Of a DNA stretch of 64,000 bases, positions 38,552 to 49,004 are shown piece after piece (within the stretch, counting starts at the first letter, position 1; every line of letters starts with the position of its first letter). Origin of the DNA: Rhizobiales bacterium 63-22 (GTDB lineage: Bacteria > Pseudomonadota > Alphaproteobacteria > Rhizobiales > Rhizobiaceae); NCBI GenBank assembly GCA_001898995.1, contig MKVZ01000004.1, positions 494,612-558,611 on the forward strand. The letters run 5' to 3'. The position numbers were made by a program, and so were the translations under genes. The notes beneath the pieces are model-generated. The model was not told where the DNA came from. It did not search any database and worked only from the letters and a program-made list of their open reading frames with translations.

Positions 38552-39935
38552 GCACCTTCATCGGCAGGCCGCCCAGCGGCTGGGTGGTCAGCTTCTGCAC
38601 CGGCCACGGCCTTGTCGTCTCCAGCGCCTCGAAGCGGCGGCCGTCGAGCAAGATGGCCAGCGCGATGACCGCCTCCTGAAGCGCGAAGCTGGCGCCGATG
38701 CACACCCGCGCGCCCGCGCCGAAAGGCAGATACTGGAAGCGGTCGATGCGGTCGCGGTTTTCCGGCCAGAAGCGCTGCGGCATGAAGGCGTCGGGCCGGT
38801 CCCAGTAGAGCCGGTGGCGGTGGATCACCCACGGCATGGCCAGCACCGTCGCGCCCTTGGGGATTTGCAGGTCGCGATAGCTGTCGTCCGCCGCCGCCTC
38901 GCGGTTGATCGACGGCGCAGGCGGATAGAGCCGCATCGCCTCCTCGAAGGCGGCGCGGGTATGGGGCAGGCTTGCGAGCCAGTCCTTCGGCGGTAGATCG
39001 CGGCCGCCTTCGGCGAAAAAGCCGTCGATCTCCGCCTCCACGCGCGCCCGCTCCGCCGGGGCCTTGGCGAGCAGATAGAGCGTCCAGCCCAGCGCGCGGG
39101 CGGTGGTTTCGTGGCCCGCACCGATGAAGGTGATGATGTTGTCCTCGATCTCGGCGCGGCTCAGCCCCTCCGGCCCCTCGGCGCGCAGCAGCAGGGTGAG
39201 GAAATCGCTCGGCACGGCCTCGCCCTTTTCCATGCGCGCCTTGCGCATCGCCATGGTCTCGGCCACCAGTTGCCGGAAGAAGCCCAGCGACTGCTGCCCG
39301 CGCAGGCGGGTGAAGCGCGGCATCCAGTCCGGCAGGCCCAGGAGGTCGAACGGATCGACCCGCCCCATCGTCTCGAACAATTTGTCGATCTGGCGCGCGA
39401 AATCGTTCGGGTCGCCGGCGATCTCGCCGGAAAACAGCGTCGCGGCCAGAATGTCGTAGGTGAGCAGCGTCATGTCGTGCGCCACGTCGGTGATGGTGCC
39501 CGGCGTGCGGTGGCGCTCTGCGAAAAGCCGCGTGCGGTCACGCATGGCCTCGGCGAAGCCGCCGATATGGCGCGGCGTGAATACCGGGGCCATGGCCTTG
39601 CGCGAGCGCTTCCACACCTGCCCCTCGGCCGTCAGAAGCCCGTCGCGCAGGATCGGCCGCAGCACGCGCTGGCGGATGGCGGACATGGGATAATTGGCGG
39701 CGTTGTCCACCAGCACATGGCGGATGAGGCCCGGATCGTTGGCGATGACGGTCTTCATGCCGAACCAGCTCGTCATGATCCACGGCTCGCTGTAGATCGG
39801 CTCGCCCCACAGTTCCAGCGGGTTCTTATACACCACCCGCATCATCTCGAAGCGCCCGACCGGCTTCGGCCGCGGGCGCGGCGCGGGCGGCACGAAGGGG
39901 GCGGAAACGTCGTCCGTATCGGCTGCGAAGCTCAT
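38541..39935 (-). CDS. Cytochrome P450
   Basis: This 464-residue haem monooxygenase has all core motifs: the I-helix oxygen-activation FIGAGHETTARAL, the K-helix ExxR in FEEAMRLYPPAP, a PERF-like PQRFWPENR, and the haem-ligand cysteine in FGAGARVCIG. No membrane anchor is seen, so it is soluble and needs separate redox partners, none of which lie here. The substrate is unknown; the sequence resembles CYP families with fatty-acid or terpenoid substrates only at motif level. AAGGAAAG precedes the ATG at 39935. Confidence 0.93.
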   Translation of the reverse strand: MSFAADTDDVSAPFVPPAPRPRPKPVGRFEMMRVVYKNPLELWGEPIYSEPWIMTSWFGMKTVIANDPGLIRHVLVDNAANYPMSAIRQRVLRPILRDGLLTAEGQVWKRSRKAMAPVFTPRHIGGFAEAMRDRTRLFAERHRTPGTITDVAHDMTLLTYDILAATLFSGEIAGDPNDFARQIDKLFETMGRVDPFDLLGLPDWMPRFTRLRGQQSLGFFRQLVAETMAMRKARMEKGEAVPSDFLTLLLRAEGPEGLSRAEIEDNIITFIGAGHETTARALGWTLYLLAKAPAERARVEAEIDGFFAEGGRDLPPKDWLASLPHTRAAFEEAMRLYPPAPSINREAAADDSYRDLQIPKGATVLAMPWVIHRHRLYWDRPDAFMPQRFWPENRDRIDRFQYLPFGAGARVCIGASFALQEAVIALAILLDGRRFEALETTRPWPVQKLTTQPLGGLPMKVLRR

Positions 39936-40146
39936 CTGCTTTCCTTTGGCGCTTTCCTCACCCGGATATAGGCGCAGAATATGGCCTTTCCACACCCCGT
40001 TTCCATGCACATTCCATCCGATAGCCGCCTCACACTTTTTCGAACGCGTTTTTACACCGCAAAGGCCCGGAATCCCCGGCTAAATCGGCCTCAAAATTTG
40101 GAAAAAACGCGCTTAGCGCCTATATTAAGGCCATGTTTGCGTGTGA

Positions 40147-42639
<2,493 letters not shown>

Positions 42640-42691
42640 GACGAAAGGATCGCCCGGCAAGCCGCTCGAAAGACAGGCTGAAGGAGGACTG

Positions 42692-42784
42692 GAGTGGTTC
42701 CTATTTTCACGGAATCGCTCTATCTCTTTGTTTTTACGCATTTCCGAGACGCAAAACCGCTTCGCACTTTTGCTGGAAATGCTC
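42692..42784. repeat. Family A repeat, nearly complete copy
   Basis: GAGTGGTTCCTATTTTCACG starts it, CGCTCTATCTCTTTG joins the middle, and GCTTCGCACTTTTG with GGAAATGCTC closes it. It shows how left and right modules are joined in one element, and it sits just before the gene remnant. Confidence 0.8.
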
Positions 42785-42796
42785 CGGGGAGACGCG

Positions 42797-42971
42797 ATGT
42801 TCCAGATTCTCCATCAGGGCGATTTCTTCGCGGACTATCACCAGTTCTACCTGCGCGACGAAGACCATGCCGATCTGCCGGACGACCATACCGACGCGGG
42901 CATCCACAGCCGCCTCGTGGCCGGGTGCGGAGCCGCAGGGCGTACGGGTTCTCAAGAACTGGCCGGCGTAA
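42797..42971 (+). pseudogene. Remnant of a small gene, with internal deletion or frameshift
   Basis: A good ribosome site (GGGGAGACGCG) and ATG begin a plausible protein ([19 protein letters not shown], then [20 protein letters not shown]). After about 42 residues the frame decays into alanine/glycine. A sensible C-terminus, [13 protein letters not shown] followed by a stop at 42971, is found in another frame. The two pieces suggest one gene that lost its middle. I do not recognise the family with confidence. Confidence 0.45.
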
Positions 42972-42987
42972 CGGCGGAAGGGATTTC

Positions 42988-43449
42988 ATGGCGTCCGACT
43001 ATATCCGTAACCTGCGGGCGAAGCTCGGGGCGCAACTCATCCTGCTTCCGGCCGTCGCGGCGGTGATACAGGACGATGAGGGCCGGCTTCTCTTGCAGGA
43101 GAAATCGTCCGGCGAAGGCTGGAGCCTGCCTGCCGGCGGCATAGAGCCGGGCGAGACGCCCCAGCAGGCCATCGCGCGCGAGGTGCTCGAAGAAACGGGG
43201 CTGACGGTGCGCAGCCTCGATCTGCTCGGCGTTTTCGGCGGCGCGGATTTTCGCTATACCTATCCGCACGGCGATCAGGTGGAATATGTCGTCGCGCTGT
43301 TCCGGTGCGAGGTGACCGACGAGCCCGGCTCTCCCACCGATCCCGAGACGCGCAGCCTGAAATTCACCGCCCGCGCGGATATGCCGAAGCTCGCTTTGCC
43401 CTATCCGATGGATATGCTTTTCCCGGAGCGGGCGGCGCGCAAACCCTGA
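42988..43449 (+). CDS. Nudix hydrolase
   Basis: This 153-residue hydrolase has a complete Nudix box, [20 protein letters not shown] followed by TGL, near residue 50, giving Mg-dependent cleavage of a nucleoside diphosphate linked to another group. The substrate is unknown. The ATG at 42988 lies after GGAAGGG. The YciI-like gene follows by 16 bp, so the two are probably co-transcribed. Confidence 0.9.
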   Translation: MASDYIRNLRAKLGAQLILLPAVAAVIQDDEGRLLLQEKSSGEGWSLPAGGIEPGETPQQAIAREVLEETGLTVRSLDLLGVFGGADFRYTYPHGDQVEYVVALFRCEVTDEPGSPTDPETRSLKFTARADMPKLALPYPMDMLFPERAARKP

Positions 43450-43465
43450 TTTTCGGAGAAAGCCG

Positions 43466-43771
43466 ATGCCCCTGATCCCCGACGGCAGTAACATGTTCGT
43501 GGTCGACCTGCATTATGTCGTCCCGCTCGAGGAGATCGACGCCGCCATTCCGGGCCATGTCGATTTTCTCAAGGCGAATTACGCTTCGGGCGCGTTCGTC
43601 CTGTCGGGCCGGAAGGCTCCGCGGACCGGCGGGGTGATCATCGCCGTGGCCGAAAGCCGGGAAAAGCTGGAAGCGATCCTGCGCGAGGACCCGTTCCACA
43701 AGGCGGGACTGGCGCGCTATACGATCACCGAATTCACGCCGACGATGCGGGCCGCGCAACTCGACGGTTGA
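43466..43771 (+). CDS. YciI family protein
   Basis: This 101-residue ferredoxin-like alpha/beta protein has the YciI pattern: FVVDLHYVVPLEEIDAAIPG, HVDFLKANYASGAFVLSGRK, and REDPFHKAGLARYTITEFTP with the conserved His-Asp pair. Function is unknown in most members. MFVVDLHYV (nine codons in) is an alternative start. An 8-bp perfect hairpin follows before padR. Confidence 0.87.
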   Translation: MPLIPDGSNMFVVDLHYVVPLEEIDAAIPGHVDFLKANYASGAFVLSGRKAPRTGGVIIAVAESREKLEAILREDPFHKAGLARYTITEFTPTMRAAQLDG

Positions 43772-43782
43772 ATTGAAAAGGC

Positions 43783-43806
43783 CGGCGCAGGTTTTGTGCT
43801 GCGCCG
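43783..43806. terminator. Hairpin between YciI and PadR genes
   Basis: CGGCGCAG, an 8-base loop GTTTTGTG, and CTGCGCCG make a perfect stem between convergent genes. There is no clear T-run, so termination is likely but not certain. Confidence 0.45.
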
Positions 43807-43817
43807 ACGCCGTTTCA

Positions 43818-44507
43818 TCAGATCGCCTCGATCTTCTCGGCCGCCTCGTTGAGAAGCCGGGCGATCTCGGCGATGGTGTCGTCGGAAAGCTGGCGGCCGC
43901 GGAACTTCAGCTCCAGCGCCAGCCGCAGGTTCTCCTTGGCGCGGATCAGGCGGGGATCGCGGTTCTCGCCGACACGCTGGAAGCGGGCCAGAACCTGATC
44001 GATGGCCTGCCGGTTCTCCTCGACCGTCTTCCGGCCGGCCTCGGTGGCGTCGTAAAGCTTCTTGTTGCCCTCAGACTTCACCACTTCGATATCGCCGGTC
44101 TCCTCCAGCAGGGTCAGTGTCGGATAGACGGCCCCCGCGCTCGGCGCATAGACGCCGCCCGTGCGGTCGGAGATTTCCTTGATGACCTCATAGCCGTGGC
44201 GCGGGGATTCCGCAATCAGGGCGAGAATCACCAGCTTGAGCATGCCGTTGTCGAAGAAGCGGCCGCCCCGTCCATGCGGCGGACGCCCGAAACCGTCGCG
44301 CGAGCCGGGACCCCTGCCGCCGCCGCGACGGCCCCAGAATTCGGGATTCATCATCAGCGGCTCCCCGTCCATAGGCTCGTCCATGGCGTCGTCCGGCAAG
44401 TCGAAGTCACGGCCGGTGCGGTGCATCTCCCAGTGCATGTGATGACGGGATTTCCTGCCCCACGGGCCGGATTCGATGTCGTGATTGGGGTGAAAGATAC
44501 GAAACAT
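43818..44507 (-). CDS. PadR family transcriptional repressor with long N-terminal extension
   Basis: This 229-residue regulator has a winged-helix PadR domain from about residue 86 (MLKLVILALIAESPRHGYEV, GAVYPTLTLLEETGDI) and a C-terminal helical dimerisation domain. The first 85 residues are unusual: histidine-rich (RHHMHWEMH) and glycine/arginine-rich (RRGGGRGPGSRDGFGRPPHG), without predicted fold. AAGGATC precedes the ATG. The promoter region holds a perfect 15-bp inverted repeat, so autorepression is likely; the divergent hydrolase gene is the probable second target. Confidence 0.88.
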   Translation of the reverse strand: MFRIFHPNHDIESGPWGRKSRHHMHWEMHRTGRDFDLPDDAMDEPMDGEPLMMNPEFWGRRGGGRGPGSRDGFGRPPHGRGGRFFDNGMLKLVILALIAESPRHGYEVIKEISDRTGGVYAPSAGAVYPTLTLLEETGDIEVVKSEGNKKLYDATEAGRKTVEENRQAIDQVLARFQRVGENRDPRLIRAKENLRLALELKFRGRQLSDDTIAEIARLLNEAAEKIEAI

Positions 44508-44624
44508 GGGTTGATCCTTTGCAAGGCGGCTCCGGTCCACGGAGCCGCGCGATTGATGGGCTGCGTCTCATCCGCAGCAGGCCCGCCGCCGCGCGGTTTT
44601 CGGCGGGCCGCTTCGGTTGCGTGA

Positions 44625-44674
44625 TATTTAGATATATCGAAACATATCGTTTGTCAATACGATATATCTAAATA
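44625..44674 (-). promoter_or_regulatory. padR promoter/operator with perfect 15-bp inverted repeat
   Basis: TATTTAGATATATCG (44625-44639) and CGATATATCTAAATA (44660-44674) are exact reverse complements separated by 20 bp. On the minus strand, TTGACA (revcomp of 44650-44655), a 17-bp spacer and TATCTA inside the left arm form a promoter for padR. A repressor dimer pair bound here would shut off padR and probably the divergent hydrolase. Confidence 0.75.
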
Positions 44675-44756
44675 GTGCGAATCCGTATCGAAGCCGATTG
44701 GCCTGCAACGGACAGCCATGGTAAAGACGGCCTCTCAGCCTCAAACCGGAGACAAC

Positions 44757-45530
44757 ATGTTCGACAGCGGAAAGACGGTCATGGCCGGAGATGCGGCGCT
44801 TTATGTCGCGGAAGCAGGCAGGGCGGATGGAGAGCCGATCGTTCTGTTGCATGGCGGGCTTGGAAGCCGCCACGACTTCATACCGCTAGCGCGGCGTCTC
44901 GCCGCCGATTACCGACTGGTCGCCGTGGACAGCCGGGGGCATGGACGCTCCGCCTTAGGCGAAGGCCCGCTCACCTATCGCCGGCTCGAACGGGATATCG
45001 CAGCCGTTCTCGCCAAAACAGGATTGGCGGAAGCGGGAATCATCGGCCATAGCGACGGCGGCATCGTGGCGCTGCGCCTTGCCGCATCCGGCGTGGTGCG
45101 GCCGCGTTTCGTCGTCGCCGTCGGCGCGCACTGGCAATTGCCCGACGACGAGCCGGTGCGGACACTCTATCGCGGCATCACCGTGAACGAGTGGCGCAAC
45201 ATGTTCCCCGAACAGGTGCGCGGCTACGAGGCAGAGAATCCCGATCCCGATTTCACGCGGCTGTTCAAGGCGACCACCGCCATGTGGCTCGGAAACGATG
45301 ACAGCGCCTATCCCGGCGAAACCGTGCGGGCCATCGCCTGCCCGCTGCTGGTCGTCCACGGCGATGAAGACGCGCTCGTCTCCCGCCGTCAGGCTTTCGA
45401 CCTCACGGAGCGGGTGCGGGGCGCGCGGCTACTCAACCTCCCCTTCGCCACGCATACCGTGCTGGAAGAAAGGCCGGACGATGTCGTTCCGGCATTGAAG
45501 GCGTTTCTGTCCAGCCTGCCGAAGCGATGA
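44757..45530 (+). CDS. Alpha/beta fold hydrolase
   Basis: This 257-residue hydrolase has the oxyanion HGGLGSRHDF, the nucleophile elbow GHSDGGIVAL, the acid in VVHGDEDALVS, and the catalytic His in FATHTVLEE. It is soluble with no signal peptide. The substrate is unknown. GGAGACAAC before the ATG at 44757 decides the start over an ATG 39 bp earlier. It is divergent from padR and likely under its control. Confidence 0.9.
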   Translation: MFDSGKTVMAGDAALYVAEAGRADGEPIVLLHGGLGSRHDFIPLARRLAADYRLVAVDSRGHGRSALGEGPLTYRRLERDIAAVLAKTGLAEAGIIGHSDGGIVALRLAASGVVRPRFVVAVGAHWQLPDDEPVRTLYRGITVNEWRNMFPEQVRGYEAENPDPDFTRLFKATTAMWLGNDDSAYPGETVRAIACPLLVVHGDEDALVSRRQAFDLTERVRGARLLNLPFATHTVLEERPDDVVPALKAFLSSLPKR

Positions 45531-45539
45531 AGCTGGGAA

Positions 45540-47411
45540 TTATTCGCCGCGACGCTTCCTGGCGTCGAAGCTCTTAGCCGGCTTCTTGAAGCCGTCCTTC
45601 TTGAAATCGCCCTTGGGCTTGTCCCAGCCCCCGCTCCTGGGCGCGTCGCGGAAGTCGCCCCGGGAATCGCCCTTGAAATCGCTCTTGAACTTGTCGCCGC
45701 GCGGCTTGAAGCCCTTGCCGTCGCGGCGGCCGGCGTCGTCGCCGGCTCCGGGGACGGCCGGGCGGATGGTCAGGCCCTTTTCGCCCGTGCCGCCCTCGGC
45801 CACCGACTGGCGGAACTCGTCGGCCTTGGCGGCGGCGATCTCGAAGCGGGTTTCGTTGTCGAAGATCTTGATCGAGCCCACGTCGCGCTTGGTCACGTCG
45901 CCCGCCTTGCAGATCAGCGGCAGCAGCCATTTCGGATCGGCGCGATGCTTGCGGCCGGCCGAAATCGAGAACCAGACGCCGTCGAATTTCGCATTGCGGT
46001 CGAAACGTTCGAACGGTTCGCTGCGCTCGCGCTTTTCAAAACGGTCGCCCTTCTCGAAGCGGTCCGAACGCGGCTTCTTCGCGCCGACCGGATGCACCGG
46101 CGCGTCGGAGACCTCCTCCGGCGCGGGCGCGACCGACAGTTCGCGGTTGAGATAGGCGCTGGCGAGCTGCTCGGGCGTGTAGCGCTCCATCAGCGCCTTG
46201 AGCACGTCCTGATATTCCTCCTCGACCGGCTGGGCGAAGGCTTCGGAATTGAGGATGCGCTCGTTGGTCTTGGCCTGCACGGCGGCGATGCTGGGCGCGG
46301 GAATGGTCTGGGCGTCGAGCTTGGCCATCTGCAACAGCCGCTCGGCCGTGCGGCGGCGCGAGAACGGCACGACGAGGACGCAGGTGCCCTTGCGCCCGGC
46401 GCGGCCGGTGCGGCCCGAACGGTGCAGCAGGGTTTCCCCGTTGGTGGGCAGGTCCGCGTGGATGACCAGATCGAGATTGGGCAGGTCGATGCCGCGCGCC
46501 GCCACGTCGGTGGCCACGCAGACGCGGGCACGGCCGTCGCGCATGGCCTGAAGCGCGTTGTTGCGCTCGGCCTGGCTCAGCTCGCCCGACAGCGCCACCA
46601 CGGCGAAGCCGCGATTGGAAAGGCGTGCCGCCATATGCTTCACCGCCTCGCGGGTCGAGCAGAAGATGATCGAGTTCTGGCTGTCGTAATAGAGCAGCGT
46701 GTTGACGACGGCGTGGTCGCGCTCGTGCGGCGGCACCGGCATGGCGACATAGTCGATGTCGGCGTGCTGGCTGGTCTCGCTCTGGACGGTGATGCGCAGC
46801 GCGTCGTTCTGGAAGCGCTTGGCCAGTTGCGCGATGGGCTTGGGCACCGTGGCCGAGAACATCAGCGTGCGGCGGTCCTCCGGCGCTTCGCCGAGGATGA
46901 ATTCGAGGTCCTCGCGAAAGCCCATGTCGAGCATTTCGTCGGCCTCGTCCAGCACCACGGCGCGCAGCGCGGACATGTCGAGCGCGTTGCGGGTGATGTG
47001 GTCGCGGAGGCGCCCGGGCGTGCCGACGACCAGATGCGCGCCGCGTTCCAGCGCCCGGCGCTCGGTGCGGATATCCATGCCGCCGACACAGGAGGCGATG
47101 CGTGCGCCGGTATCGGCGTAGAGCCATTCCAGCTCGCGGCGGACCTGCAAGGCCAGTTCGCGCGTCGGGGCGATGACCATGGCGAGCGGCGCGCCCGCCT
47201 CGCCGAAGCGCCGTTCGTCGCCGAGCACGGTGCGGGCGAAGGCGAGGCCGAAGGCCACCGTCTTGCCGGAGCCGGTCTGGGCCGAGACCAGAAGGTCGGC
47301 GTCGAGCGTTTCGGGAGCGAGAACCGCGTTCTGGACGGCGGTGAGCGTGTTGTAGCCACGGGCGGCTAGTGCGCCGGACAGGGCCGGAGCAATGGTTTCA
47401 GGCAGGGACAT
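45540..47411 (-). CDS. DEAD-box RNA helicase with DbpA-type RNA-binding domain
   Basis: This 623-residue helicase has Q-motif LTAVQ, motif I AQTGSGKT, Ia PTRELALQ, II VLDEADEMLD, III FSATVP, and VI HRSGRTGRAG. After the core comes a charged linker (about residues 445-475), a DbpA/CsdA-like RNA-binding domain (VWFSISAGRKHRADPKWLLP), and a basic low-complexity tail rich in K-G-D-F and R-G. This layout fits the DeaD/CsdA group that acts in ribosome assembly and cold adaptation. It converges on the hydrolase with 9 bp between the stops. Confidence 0.94.
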   Translation of the reverse strand: MSLPETIAPALSGALAARGYNTLTAVQNAVLAPETLDADLLVSAQTGSGKTVAFGLAFARTVLGDERRFGEAGAPLAMVIAPTRELALQVRRELEWLYADTGARIASCVGGMDIRTERRALERGAHLVVGTPGRLRDHITRNALDMSALRAVVLDEADEMLDMGFREDLEFILGEAPEDRRTLMFSATVPKPIAQLAKRFQNDALRITVQSETSQHADIDYVAMPVPPHERDHAVVNTLLYYDSQNSIIFCSTREAVKHMAARLSNRGFAVVALSGELSQAERNNALQAMRDGRARVCVATDVAARGIDLPNLDLVIHADLPTNGETLLHRSGRTGRAGRKGTCVLVVPFSRRRTAERLLQMAKLDAQTIPAPSIAAVQAKTNERILNSEAFAQPVEEEYQDVLKALMERYTPEQLASAYLNRELSVAPAPEEVSDAPVHPVGAKKPRSDRFEKGDRFEKRERSEPFERFDRNAKFDGVWFSISAGRKHRADPKWLLPLICKAGDVTKRDVGSIKIFDNETRFEIAAAKADEFRQSVAEGGTGEKGLTIRPAVPGAGDDAGRRDGKGFKPRGDKFKSDFKGDSRGDFRDAPRSGGWDKPKGDFKKDGFKKPAKSFDARKRRGE

Positions 47412-47514
47412 GAGTGACTTTCAAAAAAGCTTCTCAAGCCGCATACCCATTGGCCGCGAACCATGGTCCGCGACTCTCCCGGCGACTAACGAAGCAACAG
47501 AATTGCCGTCTTCC

Positions 47515-48879
47515 CTATAGGGTTGGCGGCGCCAGGTCAACACCGGACGCCGGCTGGCCGCGAACGTAATCGGCGGCCTCGCCCGCACGGGCGAGCGTGC
47601 GCCAATAGACATCCTCCATCAGGATATGGGCGAACTCGCCGTTGCGCCCGACGCTGTAGAGACCGTCGACCCCGGTGGACACGGCGAACTGTTCGCGCTC
47701 GCGCTCATATTGCGACAGATAGACGGGATAGGCGATCGGCGTCTTCAATATGCCGGCGGGACCGAGATATCTGTCGCGCAGGGCGGGCACGATGCGGCAG
47801 ATGCCATCGAGGCAGAGCTTCGCCATCTCGTCGTCGGGCATGGTCCAGTAGGCGTCGCCCACCTCGCAGCCGATATCGAAGGTGATCAGCGTCTTGCCCT
47901 CGGGCGCGAGCCAGGGCATCGACATGGTGGTTTCAGTGATGCGGAAGAAAGGAAAGGAGCGCTCCGGCACCCAGAGCATGGTGTCCGGCAGGTATTTCCG
48001 GCCCTCGAAACGCAGATTGGCGAAAATCATCGGCCGGTAGCGGAAGGCGGCGAGGTGATCGAGCGCATGGGTTCCCTCGACCAGCTTCGGCAGGACATGG
48101 ACCGGCGCGGTGCTGATGACGGCGGAAACCGGGATGTTTTCCCCCTTAACGCGGATCGCGCTGACGCGTCCGTCGCTGACCAGCACCTTTTCCACGGGCG
48201 ATTGCAGCCGGATCAGGTGTTCCACGCGCTTCGTCATCGGTTCGAGCAGGCGCGCCACGCCGCCCTCCGGATAGACGTGCCAGACGCCGGCGCTCTCCGG
48301 CAGGGTACGGGTATAGCCGTTGCAGACCGCGCGCCCGGTGACGCGGGCCGCGGCTTGCAAATAAAGCGATTTCAGCGCGCCATGCGCCCATTTGTCCCCG
48401 ACGGCACGGGCAAGCTTGCCGGCGGGCGCACCCGACCATGCCTCCGCCAGCGGAATGGCGACCTCTTCGGCCAGTGCATCGCCATAAGTCTGCCGAAACC
48501 AGTCTTCGGCGGAACCGATTTCGCGCCTGTGCAGGCGGGCGGCAAGCGCGCTGGCCACAAAGCGCGGCGAGCGCATGAGCCCGAACGGGTAGCTGTAGGA
48601 CTTGCCGTCCGGATAGACGGCCTCGCCGTAGCGCTTCACCGTATGGCAGATATCCTCCGCGCCCAGCGCCTTAGCCAGACGGTTGCTGACGAAGTGGCCG
48701 CCGAGATCGTAGGCGAAACCGTTTTCATCCTTGAAGGACGACGCCATGCCGCCGACCGCCTTGCCAGCCTCGAAGACGAGGACGGGCAGGCCCCGCCGGT
48801 TGAGATCGTCGGCGGCGGTGAGGCCGGCAATGCCGGCACCAAGAACTGCGATCGGGTCCAAGCCATTTCCCCCTGTCAT
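47515..48879 (-). CDS. FAD-dependent amine/phytoene-type oxidoreductase
   Basis: This 454-residue flavoprotein has the N-terminal FAD-binding VLGAGIAGLTAADDLNRRGL and the second motif GGMASSF typical of NAD(P)-binding Rossmann oxidoreductases such as protoporphyrinogen or UDP-galactopyranose-like enzymes. The C-terminal GLYSVGRNGEFAHILMEDVY closes the FAD site. The substrate is not known. It follows polA on the minus strand by 125 bp and precedes the DEAD-box helicase by 103 bp. Confidence 0.84.
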   Translation of the reverse strand: MTGGNGLDPIAVLGAGIAGLTAADDLNRRGLPVLVFEAGKAVGGMASSFKDENGFAYDLGGHFVSNRLAKALGAEDICHTVKRYGEAVYPDGKSYSYPFGLMRSPRFVASALAARLHRREIGSAEDWFRQTYGDALAEEVAIPLAEAWSGAPAGKLARAVGDKWAHGALKSLYLQAAARVTGRAVCNGYTRTLPESAGVWHVYPEGGVARLLEPMTKRVEHLIRLQSPVEKVLVSDGRVSAIRVKGENIPVSAVISTAPVHVLPKLVEGTHALDHLAAFRYRPMIFANLRFEGRKYLPDTMLWVPERSFPFFRITETTMSMPWLAPEGKTLITFDIGCEVGDAYWTMPDDEMAKLCLDGICRIVPALRDRYLGPAGILKTPIAYPVYLSQYEREREQFAVSTGVDGLYSVGRNGEFAHILMEDVYWRTLARAGEAADYVRGQPASGVDLAPPTL

Positions 48880-49004
48880 CCCGTGATGCGGCAGGGATCA
48901 TATGCCCGCGGACATCAACGGCGAGTAAAAATGATCGCATGAATTGTAAATATGTACGGTGTTCAACGCCGCATACGTTTCAGGGGATACGGGCCGGCGC
49001 CGGA

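Noticed and set aside
42797..43066. A continuous 90-codon protein reading through from the remnant into the Nudix gene
   Set aside because: After about residue 42 the composition changes abruptly and the frame overlaps a well-supported Nudix start; treated as a remnant instead.
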